Assembly (NCBI GenBank): GCA_004369085.1
Contig: ML210213.1
Span: 72,539 to 136,538, forward strand
DNA: 64,000 bases
Direction: 5' to 3'
Origin: Coprinopsis marcescibilis
Lineage: Eukaryota; Basidiomycota; Agaricomycetes; Agaricales; Psathyrellaceae
Shown: piece after piece, positions 45,492 to 58,086 of the stretch
How positions within the stretch are numbered: position 1 is the first letter of the stretch
How the letters are laid out: each line of letters opens with the position of its first letter
Program-made: the position numbers and the translations under genes
Notes under the pieces: model-generated
The model's input: only the letters and a program-made list of their open reading frames with translations
Database searches by the model: none
What the model was told of the DNA's origin: nothing

Positions 45492-45852
45492 CTAATTGGT
45501 TGGTGGAGGGGGCGGTGGGGGCGTTGGCGGGCGCGGAAAAGGTGCTCCCATGAAAGAACGTCCTGCCCCACCCCTGCTTCTTGCGGGGCGGCGCCATGCT
45601 GGGCGAGGCCTGGGCAGGACATCGCGAACCCCTGGCGGCGCGAGATACATGCGTCGTTCGAGCTCCTCCGCAATGGCGTCAAGAAGCGCACCACTGGGAT
45701 AGTAGGCGCCTCCACCGTCTTCGAGGCCGCGGCTGTAGAACACATCGCGCTCGTAATTGTCCTCATAGTCTTGTGCGACGGTGGTGCTGACCAGCGTGGC
45801 CACCATCAAGGCAGCACTTGTGATGAAGAGCCACGAGGAAGAGAGCCTACAT
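45492..45852 (-). pseudogene. Damaged copy of the small secreted-protein gene
   Basis: Homologous to 38487-38918: the LFITS-AALMVATLVSTTVAQD signal segment, an acidic stretch with a YSRGLE word, and AIAEELERR all match. The ancestral ATG (45852) is followed directly by TAG, and the next bases carry a net 4-nt insertion relative to the intact copy. The original signal peptide therefore cannot be translated. The next in-frame ATG (about 45806) leaves only a stub of the signal. The tail differs from the intact copy and ends in a Pro run (PPTPPPPPPP). Confidence 0.65.
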
Positions 45853-48070
45853 TTGGATCCTATCTCCTTGTTAACAACTAGACTCTTGACGAGTGAATTC
45901 CGTTTACTAACCGAGTCTGGTTGTTGGGAGGTGAAGTTCGAGAGAATTCAAGGTTGGTTACTGTTCTGCCTCAACCGCAGCCCTCGTATTCTTAAAGGTT
46001 TACTTGCCGTCAACTGTGTGTGGTACAGTGGTGGTAAAGCAAACTGGGCCCTACGTTTGGCAGGCGTATTATCTGTGTGGTGCAGATGTATCTGTAGCCG
46101 CCATTTTGCGGGAGATGAACAACGAGGGGCCTGGCACAATCAATTATCAATATCTCAGGTGACGCACTCTCCATGATGATGTGGTTGCTGTATCCCTGTG
46201 TGAAGCACCATGTTAGGTGTTATCTTGATTCGCACCCTCAAGCAAGTAGCTCTATCAGCAGAATATAGAATTCAGAAGGAAAATACAGCTTGAGTACATG
46301 ATGAAGCCTGTAGGCTGTTTGTGATTGAAGCGGCTGTATGTATGAAGCTTGTTTGTCCGTCACGGCGGAGCGGTTGTAAATATGTTTAACAACACCAGTC
46401 TGGATATCGATATCACTTTGTATTCAATTGCCTTTAGCTAGTCTCATGTTCTGTGTTCAAGAAATTGGAAGCACCACACACCACCGATCCAGTTTAGACC
46501 GATGTCAACCGCGCCATACCCACTGAACTGAGTCAACACCGGCAACACCCATCCCCGGACTCCTGATAAACGCAAGAATCAGCCGTCACTCCCAAAACCA
46601 TACCGGACTCGTCGGGTTCTCATTATCATTTGCATCCACCAAAAGCCTACCTACTCCCCACTTCATCACAGCAACCTGGATGGTGGTACATCCACCTCTC
46701 TCTCCACGACAACATCAGATTACCCCATACACTACAGCACGCATGCCACATGGTAGTGAAATGACACGATGCAGCTGTTCGGAACCATACCCGTACCAAT
46801 GGTTGTAAGCACGCACAAGACTCCAGTTCAACACATATTATCAACTGGCAGGATCCTTGAAAGTAGGCTGTAGCAACACTTCAATGCAGCAGTAGCTTGA
46901 AACATCGACCCCGTCTGGCAAGGCCTTAGACAAGCATATCACGCAAACCTGCCGGGAGAAACCATGTCCCAACACATAGGCCGCCCGCCTCAGTAAGCCT
47001 AGGAGGGATTCTGTATCGAGGTCGGGACATAATAAAAGAAGGGACAGGAGCCTACCTAAGTGTCTGACTATTAACTTACACAGATGTAGGTCTAGGTGAC
47101 GATCTTTTGGAACGCGAGTTAGTGGTCGCTGAGGCACTGAGGTGAGGATTGATTCAAGGCTTGAATCAATCCTCACCTCAGTGCCTCAGCGACCACTAAC
47201 TCGCGTTACAACAAGCACCTCAACCTCTTTTCTGACCCTGGCTCAACCAACATCGATGTTCGAGAATTGTTGGCTTATTTGGATGAAATGGATTGAGTGA
47301 TTATTTGAGTTGTAATGAGCTTTACACTCCTGTACAAAGTTATGGCTCTTACTCGAGAATCAACGTGTCCTCGAATATAAATAAAAATTGATGTCGCCAT
47401 GGTGCAGTGGGATGAATCCGATTCATGTGGAAATTGATCGATCAGGGGCATTGTGGGCGTAATCACGCACGGGCTCGCCACCATCGTCTCAGCCTCATTC
47501 CACCAAACCACCATGTTGAACTTCAAGTCGCTGGCATATGCATGCACCTGAGCTCTCACAAATACAGGGCACCTCTACCTGCGCATGCGGTGATATGTAC
47601 CTTCACATTCGACCATAGTAATAACTACGAAGTTGACGGCGGAAATTAGTTCGCTTCGCAGGCTTTCGCGGGTTTGCGGCGTACAGACTGAATCACCATG
47701 AGGTAATGGAATTTTAATTTTGTCACGAGCGTCGTTGACGTATCAGATGGAAGTTGGAACCCAGGCAGGCACCTGGCACCATCGGTTCCCCCACTTTTGT
47801 CCTCACACTTCGTCATTGCGACCGTGAGTCAGGGTCCTTATAACCTACACGAGGCCTGCCTTGTCCTAGTTCTGTCGTCTTCGCCATTTCCCGAGGTGAA
47901 TAACCTGTGTCCAGCTTGACGACGAGCAGGCTTCCCCTCAAATTCAAACACTGAGAGGGCTAACAGGTATGTAAATTCGCCTTCGTGGCTTTATTGAATC
48001 TAACGTGACGGGTAACGGTAAGCAGAGTCCCAACCACCATTCAGCTGAGCTGCAACATAACGACAACGCC
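45853..48070. other. Gene-poor spacer with duplicated block and palindrome
   Basis: The first 0.5 kb is the second copy of the duplicated upstream block. The middle shows short frames only. A 48-bp perfect palindrome lies at 47111-47207. The right end is the promoter side of the gene at 48071. Confidence 0.5.
47111..47207. repeat. 48-bp perfect inverted repeat (palindrome)
   Basis: Arms 47111-47158 and 47160-47207 are perfect complements around a single G (left arm starts AACGCGAGTTAGTGGTCGCT). The flanks stop matching at once on both sides. It could be a foldback from a mobile element, a replication-slippage product or an assembly artefact. Confidence 0.97.
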
Positions 48071-49167
48071 ATGGTATCTTCAAACTGCTGGATATGGCGC
48101 TTCCTGGTCGCCGTGACCTGTCTTCAGGCCACCTGCGTTTACGCGTTGAGGAACGTCACGGTTGATGACAGTGACGCGTCCATTACTTGGGTCGGGAATT
48201 GGACGAGAGCCCCTGTTGGCTTTGGACAACCATTTGGGGGAACGTACATGACGACGCGAGAGCCCACAGCGTACGCAGAGTTCAAGTTCACTGGTCAGTC
48301 CCCTCCTGCAAATCTGACGCACTGCGTTGGCTCATCCATGATTTACCATCAGGTGTCGGTGTTTATTTCATCTCTCCTCGCTGGCCGTCTCTCGTCACGG
48401 TTCGATTGACTCTGGACCCCTCGTCTCCTGATTCCAGACCCCTACCTGTGAACCTGGAGGACTACCAGACCCCATCAGTCAGTAAGGAGTTTGGGCAGGC
48501 TTTGGTACTAGCAAGCGCCACTGGACTCAACAACGTGGAGCACACTGTCCGACTTAATATGGGTGTCACGGGAGGGGATGAAGCGAGTAGCGAAATACCA
48601 TACGCTGTCTATGATGCTTTCATGTGTGTTCCTTTGTTTCCCCAACAGGGTCCACGATGCTAACCCAATTCCAGATACACCATCGTTGAAGCTGGGGATA
48701 GCATCTTGACAAACACCCCCTCATCTCCAGCCCCTGCATTCACAGCTCTTCCGGAAGCCCAGATCGTGTCCGATTCTTCGGCTTCCCCTTCGCCCACATC
48801 ACATCCTGGGCCTTTCTCAGGCCCTTCGTCCGCATCCAACAGCGAGAAGGGGGGTCTGACAGTAGCGCAGATATCCATCGTCGTCGTTAGTGTCTTTCTT
48901 TTTCTTTCCTTCATCATTATCGCTCTCGTTGCTTGGCGGTTTAAACTCGTGAAGCGGGATTTGCTTCGGGGGCTTGACCCGGAAGCTAGTTCCGATTCAG
49001 GTTCTCAGGAGAAGCGCAAGGTCGTCTCGGAGGATATCACTGCGAAGATGGTGCGGGCTATGCAGGAGAATGGAGAGTCGGTTCTTAGCTTGCCCGTGGA
49101 GCAGCCTACGAGTATGGTGGGCAAAATGGAGGGAGAGAGGGGACGAGATACTCATGCCACACAGTGA
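48071..49167 (+). CDS. Single-pass membrane protein with N-terminal secretion signal
   Basis: Three exons (48071-48293, 48353-48623, 48675-49167), about 328 residues. A signal peptide (MVSSNCWIWRFLVAVTCLQA) is followed by an extracellular region of the Agaricomycete type (NVTVDDSDASITWVGNW, GGTYMTT, FKFTGVGVYFISP, then GLNNVEHTVRLNMG and YAVYDAFIYTI). This resembles a galactose-binding-like beta-sandwich. A Ser/Pro-rich stalk precedes one strong transmembrane helix (ISIVVVSVFLFLSFIIIALVAW), a basic stop-transfer KLVKRD and an approximately 75-residue cytosolic tail. These proteins are abundant in mushroom-forming fungi and their function is unknown, possibly cell-surface sensing. The ATG at 48071 fits the signal peptide better than upstream non-ATG codons. 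Confidence 0.8.
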
Positions 49168-49405
49168 CTGGACTTGTTAATCGCACGAAAGCTTTATCTT
49201 CCTCGTCATGACCTTCCGATTCTTACGACCAATTCATCGAACTCTATTCACGTTGTATAGACTACATAACCACATTGCGCATACTTTGCCCTCGACCTAG
49301 TTAGAATTAAAACTACAAGTCATAAATTGAAATTGAACGCACTTTGAACTGCTTTTGATATGTAATGTACCAGCAAGTATATATAATCGATTAAGGCAAG
49401 TATTA

Positions 49406-50645
49406 TTATAGAGTTATATCGCTGTTGTATATACTTTTAATAGTCCGGCGAGGAGAAATCCCGAGTTCGACATGCATCTCACTGGCGAGAGGGATGGATG
49501 ACTGGCAGTTAGCATTGGCAAACATGATGGGCCTAGTCGCAGTCGTCTCATCCCGCATTGCTGGTGGTGTCCTCACCCATGATCTTCCAGTCGCAACGCG
49601 GAAGATGATCCACTGCGGTGACATTTCCTATGAATCATGAGTCAATGTCAGTTCAGTGGTACTACACTGTTCAGCAGCTCCGGTGCCTACCACGAAGAAA
49701 TTATACGCTATCGCGGAGAACCCGTAGACCTTGTATGCAGCCTTTCCCTTGAGAGTGATAGTGATAGCGTACATGAGGCCGAATATCACGACTGGCAGCG
49801 CAGATTCGACCAGGATTGCGACGACGCCGAGGTAGACGCGCGAGTCCACCGTCGGAAAGTTCTTTTTGAGCGAGCTCCGCATTCGGAGGAGGCGGTAGGA
49901 GATGAGGGAGGTGGTGGAGATGTTGATCCCGAGCTTGAGAAACGCGAGCGCGGAGAGGTATGGTGCGTCTTGTCCGTCATAGAGGCTGGTGATGGGGATA
50001 AATGAGCGAACCATAAGCGCTGTGTATTTTGTTGTCAGCGGCGTGCAGGATGAACACCAAGTTGGTTGGACTCACCTATAGTGCTCAGATGGGCGATTGC
50101 TGGCAGAATAACTACCCAAGCTTTGTCTATCCAGATGATATACGTCCTGTATATCTGCGGGTCGTGAGATCATTTCCATCTTGAACTGTTACATCCGAAC
50201 ATGAACATACCAAAAGCGCGTCACATATCAGAATGACAATCCAAAACCCGACGCTCGCAATTATGGGCCCAGCTGAAATATATATCTGGGCGATGGCGGG
50301 ACGGACGTCTTGGCCATCTGGGCTCGCCAAAATCAGGATCTTGAACGCTGTCCAGCAGTTTGCCACTGTGGATAGTAGGCAAGTGGCCAGAAGCACGAAG
50401 CTTGTGATAAGATAAGGTAGGCGGCCTTGTCTCTCAACTCTTGGTGTTTCGAGGTATATGCTCAGCCCGTACACGCACATGAAAATCTGCATTGCTACAT
50501 GAAAAGATCAGCATTGACTCCAGTGTTTCCCTCGCATTGAAACTTGGAATCCGCACTGACATGTAGATGCAATCCCAACGGCGGAATTAGCCTGAGTGAT
50601 GGCAAGGAAGTAGCCCATCAATTCCGAGTCCTCATAAACCTCCAT
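49406..50645 (-). CDS. Multipass membrane protein, basidiomycete 7TM-like family
   Basis: Several exons read from the ATG at 50645 (MEVYEDSELMGYFLAITQAN). Hydrophobic segments are MQIFMCVYGLSIYL, LITSFVLLATCLLSTVANCW, IISAGP/IIASVGFWIVILICDALL, IYRTYIIWIDKAWVVILPAIAHL, YLSALAFLKLGINISTTSLISY, and YLGVVAILVESALPVVIFGL plus KVYGFSAIAYNFFVV. That makes about seven helices. The RTYIIW and SYRLLRMR motifs are typical of the large uncharacterised Agaricomycete membrane family. The cytosolic tail is short and Thr/Arg-rich. No receptor ligand motif is recognised. Confidence 0.75.
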
Positions 50646-53016
50646 TCTCTTCACCGGTGGCGGCCAAATCCTCAAGCTGCGGAAGAGATACAAGTACAAG
50701 AGAGCGGGAATGAATATCCTTTGCCCGAGCTCCAGAGACTAGACCTCTATATACACGACACGGACTCATGGCTGTGGAATGCATGACAAACCCAGAACAA
50801 CACCCAATCATCATCCAACTCGCTAAACTAACCACACTTGGTCACCTCTGATTAAAGTGCCGAGAGGCGTGTCCATTGTAGAGTATTCCAGAGACCAATA
50901 CATATCGGTATACCATTCGCGTGCTCTCTCGAGTTATAAATAGAACTTGCAGTCATTTCCATCTCAACCGAGCTGAGCGAGGCATATGTCCGAGGGTTTG
51001 AAACTCGCTGGCGCCGGAAAACAAACAGCTCCTTGCACAGGAAGTGATTGGCAAGTGGCTAGTCACACCACACCAACACGAGTTTGACGAATGGTATGGT
51101 AGATCCTGTTGCCATATTTCGGACCGGGAGTAGGACCCCGGTAAGTACATACGGGATAGCTACAACTTCCGTGGAGTGCTTGTGCGTATTTCCGCTCAGC
51201 TCGTATCAGGCCCCAAAGGTGTGCTAATACCGAGCGCGCGTGGAGTCATTTGTGCATGCATATTCAGCAAAGTTCGTACCGCGGAGGCCTCGAACCAGTG
51301 GAATCATGACAGGCCATGGTCATGACTCATGGGCGCATGGTGGTATCCAATGTCCAGAGACCGAGTGGGAGCCTGCCGTTCTGATTCCCTCAGGCTAAAT
51401 TGCCAATATACATACACCGTTCAAGGCTGGGATTGACGTTGACGGTTCAACGCGTTCAACGTTTAATTTGTGATTAATCATGTAATTCTTCACAAACGCC
51501 GCCGAATCCTGACGCTTCAACATCATACACATTGCCCCGTTATCATCTATCATATCATCTATTATAGACTCGCGTCCTCCAGAACCTTCCTACATAATCC
51601 AGATCCACGGCGACTCGCGAGGCCGCTTAAGTTCGCAGGCAAACACAAGCTTGACGCTAATGACGTGAATTATGTACAACTTGCAATTTGTTCATAGTTC
51701 AATTGTCCCACTGTCGAGGATCCATAATTCCAACGGCCCACATGGCGCATCAGCCCATCCCATACGATGTTCTCGATCTAACCGTTTTGATCCCGATATC
51801 AGTCAATGGCAATGACAATTGCCTCATCAATTTACTGCTTCTCCTATGTACATACCCAGAGATACCCAGGACGTCGATCGAAGGTGCGCGTGGGGGCCAG
51901 GGGCGCAGCTCGCACCAAGCCACTTGGCTTCACACTTTATTAATTAGCGCTGGACCATCCCTCAGGCCTCAGGCCTCCTCGTCCCCCTGCCCAGCCTGAG
52001 ACTATACTGCGTGCCACCGCCGAAGCAGGCGCGGTACTTGCTCTGTTCTCAGTCCTCAGCCTAATATTCAGCAGTTGTCGTATATCAATCCGCAGTCCCT
52101 AATCTGTACATACCCGGCCTCGGCTCTCAAGTATACTGTATTACTTTACTCCCGTTAGAAAGAGTGCACGCACATCGCACGGGGGAAAGAACATCCACTG
52201 TGACTGGAATTCATAATCCAGATCCCACCCTAAATCCCACCTAAAGAGTATACACCCCATCTCCAAAAGCTGATTAAACCATGTAATTTCGTCGTTCCAG
52301 CAACTGGCAAGTAAGCGGTTCTCAGTTTACCATGGTTAAACTGACGACACCGACCAAGTGCGAGTTTCAACTTGACCAAACACAACTGCGGAGGAACAGA
52401 GTAGGCAGAGTAGAGTAGAGTAGTATATTGAAAGACTAAAACAGTACGTAGTGACAGACAGACAAACAGATGACACAAAAATAACCAACGACCAAAACAA
52501 CGTTCGACGCCGTTCAACCACACCAACTTGAACTCCCAACGACGAGATAAAACAACACCCTACGTAAAATGGTATCCCACAAACCGTTCAACGCTTTAAC
52601 AAAAATGCAAGGCCAGAACCTGAACACATGCACGAGAGGATAGATGTTATCGGACGAAATAAAAAGGTAAAATTGTTGGAATGTTAATAGTTAATTGTTA
52701 GAATGAATGTTAGCTGTTGAATGAATATGACTGAAGAATGAATGAATGAATGAGTGTACGATACGATACGATGAGATGTCAATAGGATACGATAGAATGA
52801 GATGAGATGTTAGCAACAAAACGACAACGAAAGATCAGACGAGAAAACCGATAACAAGAGCCCATAATGCACAACCCGAATCCAGATACGCCAAGGTCAT
52901 AACCGACGAGACACAGGTGAGGTGTTAAACCTCAGCTTCAGCTTCAGCAGCCAAAAGTCCAAGGCGAGGTCGAGGCATTCAGGAGGGCAAACCAAGGCAT
53001 TGACACCCCTCAATCA
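50646..53016. other. 2.4-kb gene-poor spacer
   Basis: No coding signal stands out on either strand. The region has short low-complexity patches, including a GTAGA repeat near 52408-52422 and a GAATGAATG tract near 52735-52752. It holds the 3' flank of the F-box gene. Confidence 0.4.
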
Positions 53017-56000
53017 CTAACACCCCCCACCTCCCACACCCCTCGCCGCACTCCTCCTCAACGCAGTAACAGTAACATTCACCCCATCCAACCCCTCCAA
53101 CCACACACCCCGATCCCTAAACATCCGCGCAACCCTCGCCCAAAACCTCAACACCCGCATCCCCTGCTGCCGCTCCTGCATCATCCTCAACCGTTTCCCA
53201 CTCGGCTTGTCCGTACTTTTTTTCCCACTCGCACTTGTTTTCGTGCTCGCGTCTGCACACGGCGGCGACCGGCGGAGGACTGGGAGGGCGGTGCCAGAGG
53301 ATGAGGATGAAGAGGAGGAGGAGGTTGCGTCCGGACCCATAGGGGATGATGAGGAGGAAGGACCACCGGCGGAATGGCCGGGGAAAAAGTGGGCCATGAA
53401 TCCCCACCCAGTAGGCGCAGGTGTATGCGCAACACCCCTCCCATTCGACTCTCTCCTCGGCGGTTCAGCCCTCCACCACCCCTCATCCTCTTGTTCCCCA
53501 CCACCACTACCACGATTCCCATCACCATTGTTATTATCTTCCCCATAATCATAATCCTCCTCATCATCCTCATAATCATCCTCCTCAAACCCAAACCCGC
53601 CCAAAAGCGCCCCCCTCACCCCACCCCTAACCCTCCCACTCTTCCTCATCCTCTCACTCTCCCAACTCAAATCCCTCACATACCGAAGATTCGGGAACGC
53701 CTCCTTCCTCAACAAACTCCCAATCTGTTCATGGAGCATGAAAAACGGGTCGTCCGCTTCCATTTCTTCCACTTCTTCCACCATACCTGCACCGCTACCC
53801 GCACCAAAACCACCACCCAACCCCCCAAAAACCCTCCCCTCCAAACACGCCTCCAAATCCCGACTCTCCACCCTCCCCAACCCCTCCAAAATCCGCTTCT
53901 CAATATCCCGCACCCCAATGAACTGCAAAGTCGGGTGTGCAGGCAACAACACGTGCGGCGCGATCCAGTCTGGGTTCTGCCAGTTCCACTCGGCGTCCGC
54001 AGAGCAGATGAACTGCACCAGGTTCGGGCACCAGTGCGCGAGTGGGATTTGGGTCGGGCCGAATGTCCAGCCTGGGGGAGTGGTGTTGTTCCCGTTCCCG
54101 TTGGCGTTGGCGTTTCCATTACCGTTGGCATTGGCGTTGTTGTTGGCGTTGAAGTTGAAGTTGTTGTTGGCATTGTTGTTGGCGTTGTTGAAGTTGTTAT
54201 TGGCATTAGCATTGAAATTGCCACCCCCACCGCCCTGTGCAGGCGGAGCAGTCAACCAAAACTCCTCAATAGCACCCGTCGAATGCCCCAATTCCAACTG
54301 TCCCAACTTTCCCCCATGTATCTCAAAAAACTTTGCAAACCCCTCCCCCGCATAGCTGAAATCCGCCGAAATCACAGACAAATTCTTCAGAACCGGCATG
54401 TCCCACGTGGACAGCACATGGAAGGTGGCATTGTCCAGCGTCACTTTCAGGGATTGCAGCGCGGGGAGGACGAGCGGCGGTGAATCAAACGGCGGGCGAC
54501 TGCTGCTGCTGCCACTGCTCTCACCACCACCCAACACACCACCCAGGCCATCCTCAACCAACCCCGTAACCCTCGTCGTAACAGTCGAAACCAGCGACGC
54601 ACTCAACGTCGTCAACTGATCCGCCCTCACACCCTGTCCAAACCCCACCGGACTCAACAACGACTCAAAAAACCCTCCCCCCGTGCCCCCCTGCCCACTC
54701 ATCCCCCTCAAATCCTTCTTGCACAACTTCAACTCGAGGTACTCCAGCCCCTCCTTCGCCACCTCCAGCTTGGGGCCCACCACGCGCAGGTAATAGCGCA
54801 CGCCGCCTTCATAGTCCTCCGGCTCGTACTCGTAGTTCGTCCAGCTGAGCCGGCGGATGGCGGCGGCCCGCCCGGGGTTGGTGAGCAGCGCGGAGAGGAC
54901 TTGTTGGTCAGAGGCTTGTTGGTGCAATTGGGTGTTGTCCCTGAATGAATGCACATGTGTCCCTCCCCCTCCTGCACCCCCACCTGCACCCGCTGCGGAA
55001 TGCTCTGACCCCCGCGAGCCAGGCCGGCTCCCACCCGACGGGGTGGACGGCGCGATGATCGAAAAGCCCGTCGTACGCCTAATCGACTGATAATCCGAGT
55101 AAACCTGCAACAGCGGCGAATGATCGAGGATGGCGAGCAGGTCCAGCGGCGCACACCTGTCCAGCGTGCCAGTCTCAATATGCAGCCTCCTTATATGCCT
55201 CCCCACACCACGCGTATCATACGGATAGGTGTACGCCCCCTTATTGTTATAATCGAAATTCGTAGTGTCCGAAAGCTGGCTCGTATGGCGTTTATTCTTC
55301 CCGTGCACGCTCACGCGTTCCTTGGTTTTGCCCTTTCCATTCCCTTGCGACGCAGACGAGATATCGCGGATCGCCTTCCGCCCCAGCAACTCGGCCAGCA
55401 TCGCCGCCTCGCGCGCACGGGTGATCCATATAAACTCATACAACACCTCCTGCCCCACCGCATGCCACATCTTGCACACATACGTCAGGCTCGCCTTGAA
55501 GCGCATGCTCCGCCGGTAGGCCGAGAGGAGGTGACTGTGGCTGTGCGTGAACTCGATGAAGGAGAAGGGCGCGGAGGGCTTGAGCAGCGCAGAGGAGAGG
55601 AAGGGGTGCGAGGGCGAGGTGGCGTAGTGGAAGATGATGATCCACAGCTCCGGGGGCAGCCATGGCACGAAGGGCGTCCGCCGCTTCTCGCATAGGGACA
55701 CGGTGCTGCTCGTCGAGGGCCTCCGCGAGAATAGCGCCTTGAAAGATTTGTTCGACCGGGTCCTGGAGAATAACGTCAGCTAATGCTCGGGAGGCACAGA
55801 ACAGAACGCACGTAGATATCTGTTCTTCCTCTACTGTCTTGCTACTGTCTGCCTTGCGCTTCGAAGATCTGCGGGGTATGAGCGAGATGGACGGCGAGAG
55901 AATGGGAGGGGCTTACCGTTTCGCTCTTTTCGAGGAGGGGGACGAGGACGAGGACGAGGAGGAGGCGAACCATTGGCGGATTTTGGATGTAGCGGGCTGC

Positions 56001-56161
56001 GTAGAGCCCGGCTTTGCCTTTGGCTTTTCTGCCGCAGCAGCACCCGCCACCGCCGTCGACGACGACGAAGACGCCACCTTGCTACTCGCACCGTTCGTGC
56101 TGCGCTTTCCTTTCCTCGACGATTCTCTCGCCCGGCCCTGTGCTCTTGCCTCCTCGTTCAT
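53017..56161 (-). CDS. Large F-box protein with Asn-rich tract
   Basis: Three exons (56161-55917, 55868-55812, 55762-53017) join cleanly for about 1,015 residues. The N-terminus is Lys/Ser/Ala-rich and may carry a nuclear signal (KRAKRSSKRKADSS). The F-box begins at about residue 120: VPWLPPELWIIIFHYATSP, the Skp1-binding helix of SCF ligases. A conserved Cys/Trp segment, YVCKMWHAVGQEVLYEFIW, follows as in other fungal F-box proteins. The middle is leucine-rich, with a long Asn/Ala/Gly/Phe low-complexity tract near residues 510-560 and further acidic and Ser runs (DDYEDDEEDYDYGEDNNN). The likely role is substrate recognition for ubiquitination. The + strand here is strikingly C-rich, reflecting strong codon bias in this gene. 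Confidence 0.85.
54090..54215 (-). repeat. Asn-coding microsatellite inside the F-box gene
   Basis: Repeated TTGGCG/TTGTTG/TTGAAG triplets on the + strand encode alternating Asn with Ala, Phe or Gly in the minus-strand protein. The tract is likely length-variable between strains. Confidence 0.9.
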
Positions 56162-57857
56162 GACCTAGGAGATGGTGGATAGAATAGATGTAGGTGGTAG
56201 GTGTGAAGAGAAGAACGGATTGCGTTCGATGATGATGTGCTGATCAAAGGGAAGCTTGCTGGCTGTCGGATTAGTCTTTGTGCGGGGTTCCACAGAGGAT
56301 GCGTAGGATGTCGTGGTTGGAGTATGTAGTTGGAGTATGTAGTTGGATAGCGCAGGGATATTCACAGGTTCTGTGGGTCGGCGCTCCCGAATAACAAGCA
56401 CTCCAGCGTAATGGCAACCCGGTAATAAAGAACCCGCTGTGTGTCGTTGGTGTCACCCTTCCTAAAGTAAGACCCAGCCTGCTAATTCAAATCGCACGAG
56501 ATCACTCCCTAGCGCCCAAGCCCCACAGATTAAAACCCGCTGTCGCTGTCGAAGATCGAGAGAAGCCCTGCCTACGTGCTGCCGTTCCACCGATAGCTGC
56601 TGCAAAGCGGGGGTAAGTAGACTGTGGAGAACAGAATTAAAACAAAGAATGACAGATCACAGCCAAGTCAGCATTCCCGCAACTTCGCCAGCAACAAATT
56701 GACAACAACAACAGCCGCTGCTGCGCCGAGCACCTGGTGTGCGAATGAAAGTCCGTCTGGGCGGGAGAGGAAAGAGTTGATCAAATCTGATCAACACCGT
56801 CACTAGTCGACCCTGACAAGAGATCTATCTGTCTTTTTCGCCCCTTGATCCCATCGGTCGAGACTCGAAATGCAACTAACCTGGTATTTTGGAGGAAAGG
56901 CGAGAGAGGACGATGGAGGTGGGAAGGCGGAAGAAACTCTGTAGTGGCGCTGCTGTCTCCGCTCAAATACCTACGCCCACCCGTCGTGGGAGACCTCGTA
57001 CAAGCAGAAATAACTTCAAAGCATGTACATAACCAAGCAATCACCGCTGCAAATTTACTTTGAAGTTTGACTTAGGAACCGAGAGCCGCCGCAAAAGCGC
57101 AAAGTAGACTAGGTAGTAATGATGTGTCAACGCAACCACGTACGGCGGTACGAATGAGTAAACACCCCACGTGCGGATAAACGCAATAATTCGTCTTCGA
57201 CAGCCACTGCATGTGTTACATAGCCTTAGTATTAGCGTTAGTGTTAGCCTATGTACATAGGACGGCCAGGCCAATCCCCCAGTAAAACTAGCATTACTTC
57301 TACTCCTTCTCATGACTACTACAAACTTATCTAAATACTCAAAGGCAACAGGCTTGGCAGCCGAATCTAAGAACATCATACGTACGTACTCTGGAAGACT
57401 GAATCGTTCAAGTAAAAGTACGATCACCGCGCACTTTTTGCACTCGTACGAGCGGGTCACCGCATCCCCCGTCCTCTCCTCCACAACACCCTCAACGACA
57501 ACTTTTCCACCTCCGCGATACCTAACCAACCAACATAGCACCACCCCAGCAACAGCAATAGTAAGAATAACAGGTAGCCAAAGCCAACTAGCTCATACCC
57601 ATCCTCCCATCCGTCCCTCCCACGTTGAGTTCCAGAATTCCGCCACACTTCAACGTAATGTAATGGAATGTAATGCAGACTTACACGACCCAATACAATT
57701 CAAGCGGTGGCTGAAACTCTTCCCGCCCCTTTACCACTCCAGTTACATACTCGAGTTATGTAACGGCTAAAACTTCAACTCGAAGTAAGTATCTATATAC
57801 TGATATTTTGATAGAGGCGCCGCACAGGCTGAGGAAGGCTTTATATGCATACTGTAT
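56162..57857. other. Gene-poor spacer
   Basis: Two opposite frames overlap at 57041-57544 (-) and 57312-57770 (+); neither has a motif or spliced support. A tandem GTTGGAGTATGTA duplication lies near 56316-56345. I call no gene. Confidence 0.35.
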
Positions 57858-58086
57858 ACTATCATGGATCAGGTCTTCGGTTGGACCACCTGTTCGGTTT
57901 GACCTCTTTCCCCACCTCCAAACGCCGTGAAAACTGGTGCACTGGCTGAAAGGACCTTGAGAAGAACGACTGTGTATTTTTCGCGATGAAAAACGGTCAG
58001 GAAGGGGGTGTGCCAAGACTGCGCCAAGGACTTTTTGGCGGGCAAACCGAACAGGTGATCCAACCGAAGACCTGATCCATGATAGT
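57858..58086. mobile_element. MITE-like element, 229 bp
   Basis: Terminal inverted repeats of 44 bp with one mismatch (left 57858-57901, starting ACTATCATGGATCAGGTC; right 58043-58086). The internal 141 bp has no coding capacity. Size and structure fit a non-autonomous DNA transposon. A clean target-site duplication is not visible, so the superfamily is unknown. Confidence 0.8.

Noticed and set aside
53374..54483. Long 369-codon frame on the + strand
   Set aside because: It is the antisense shadow of the strongly codon-biased F-box gene; its Pro/Ile/Val-rich translation is typical of such shadows.
57041..57770. Overlapping frames of 167 (-) and 152 (+) codons
   Set aside because: They overlap in opposite directions, have biased composition and no recognised domain, so neither is supported as a gene.
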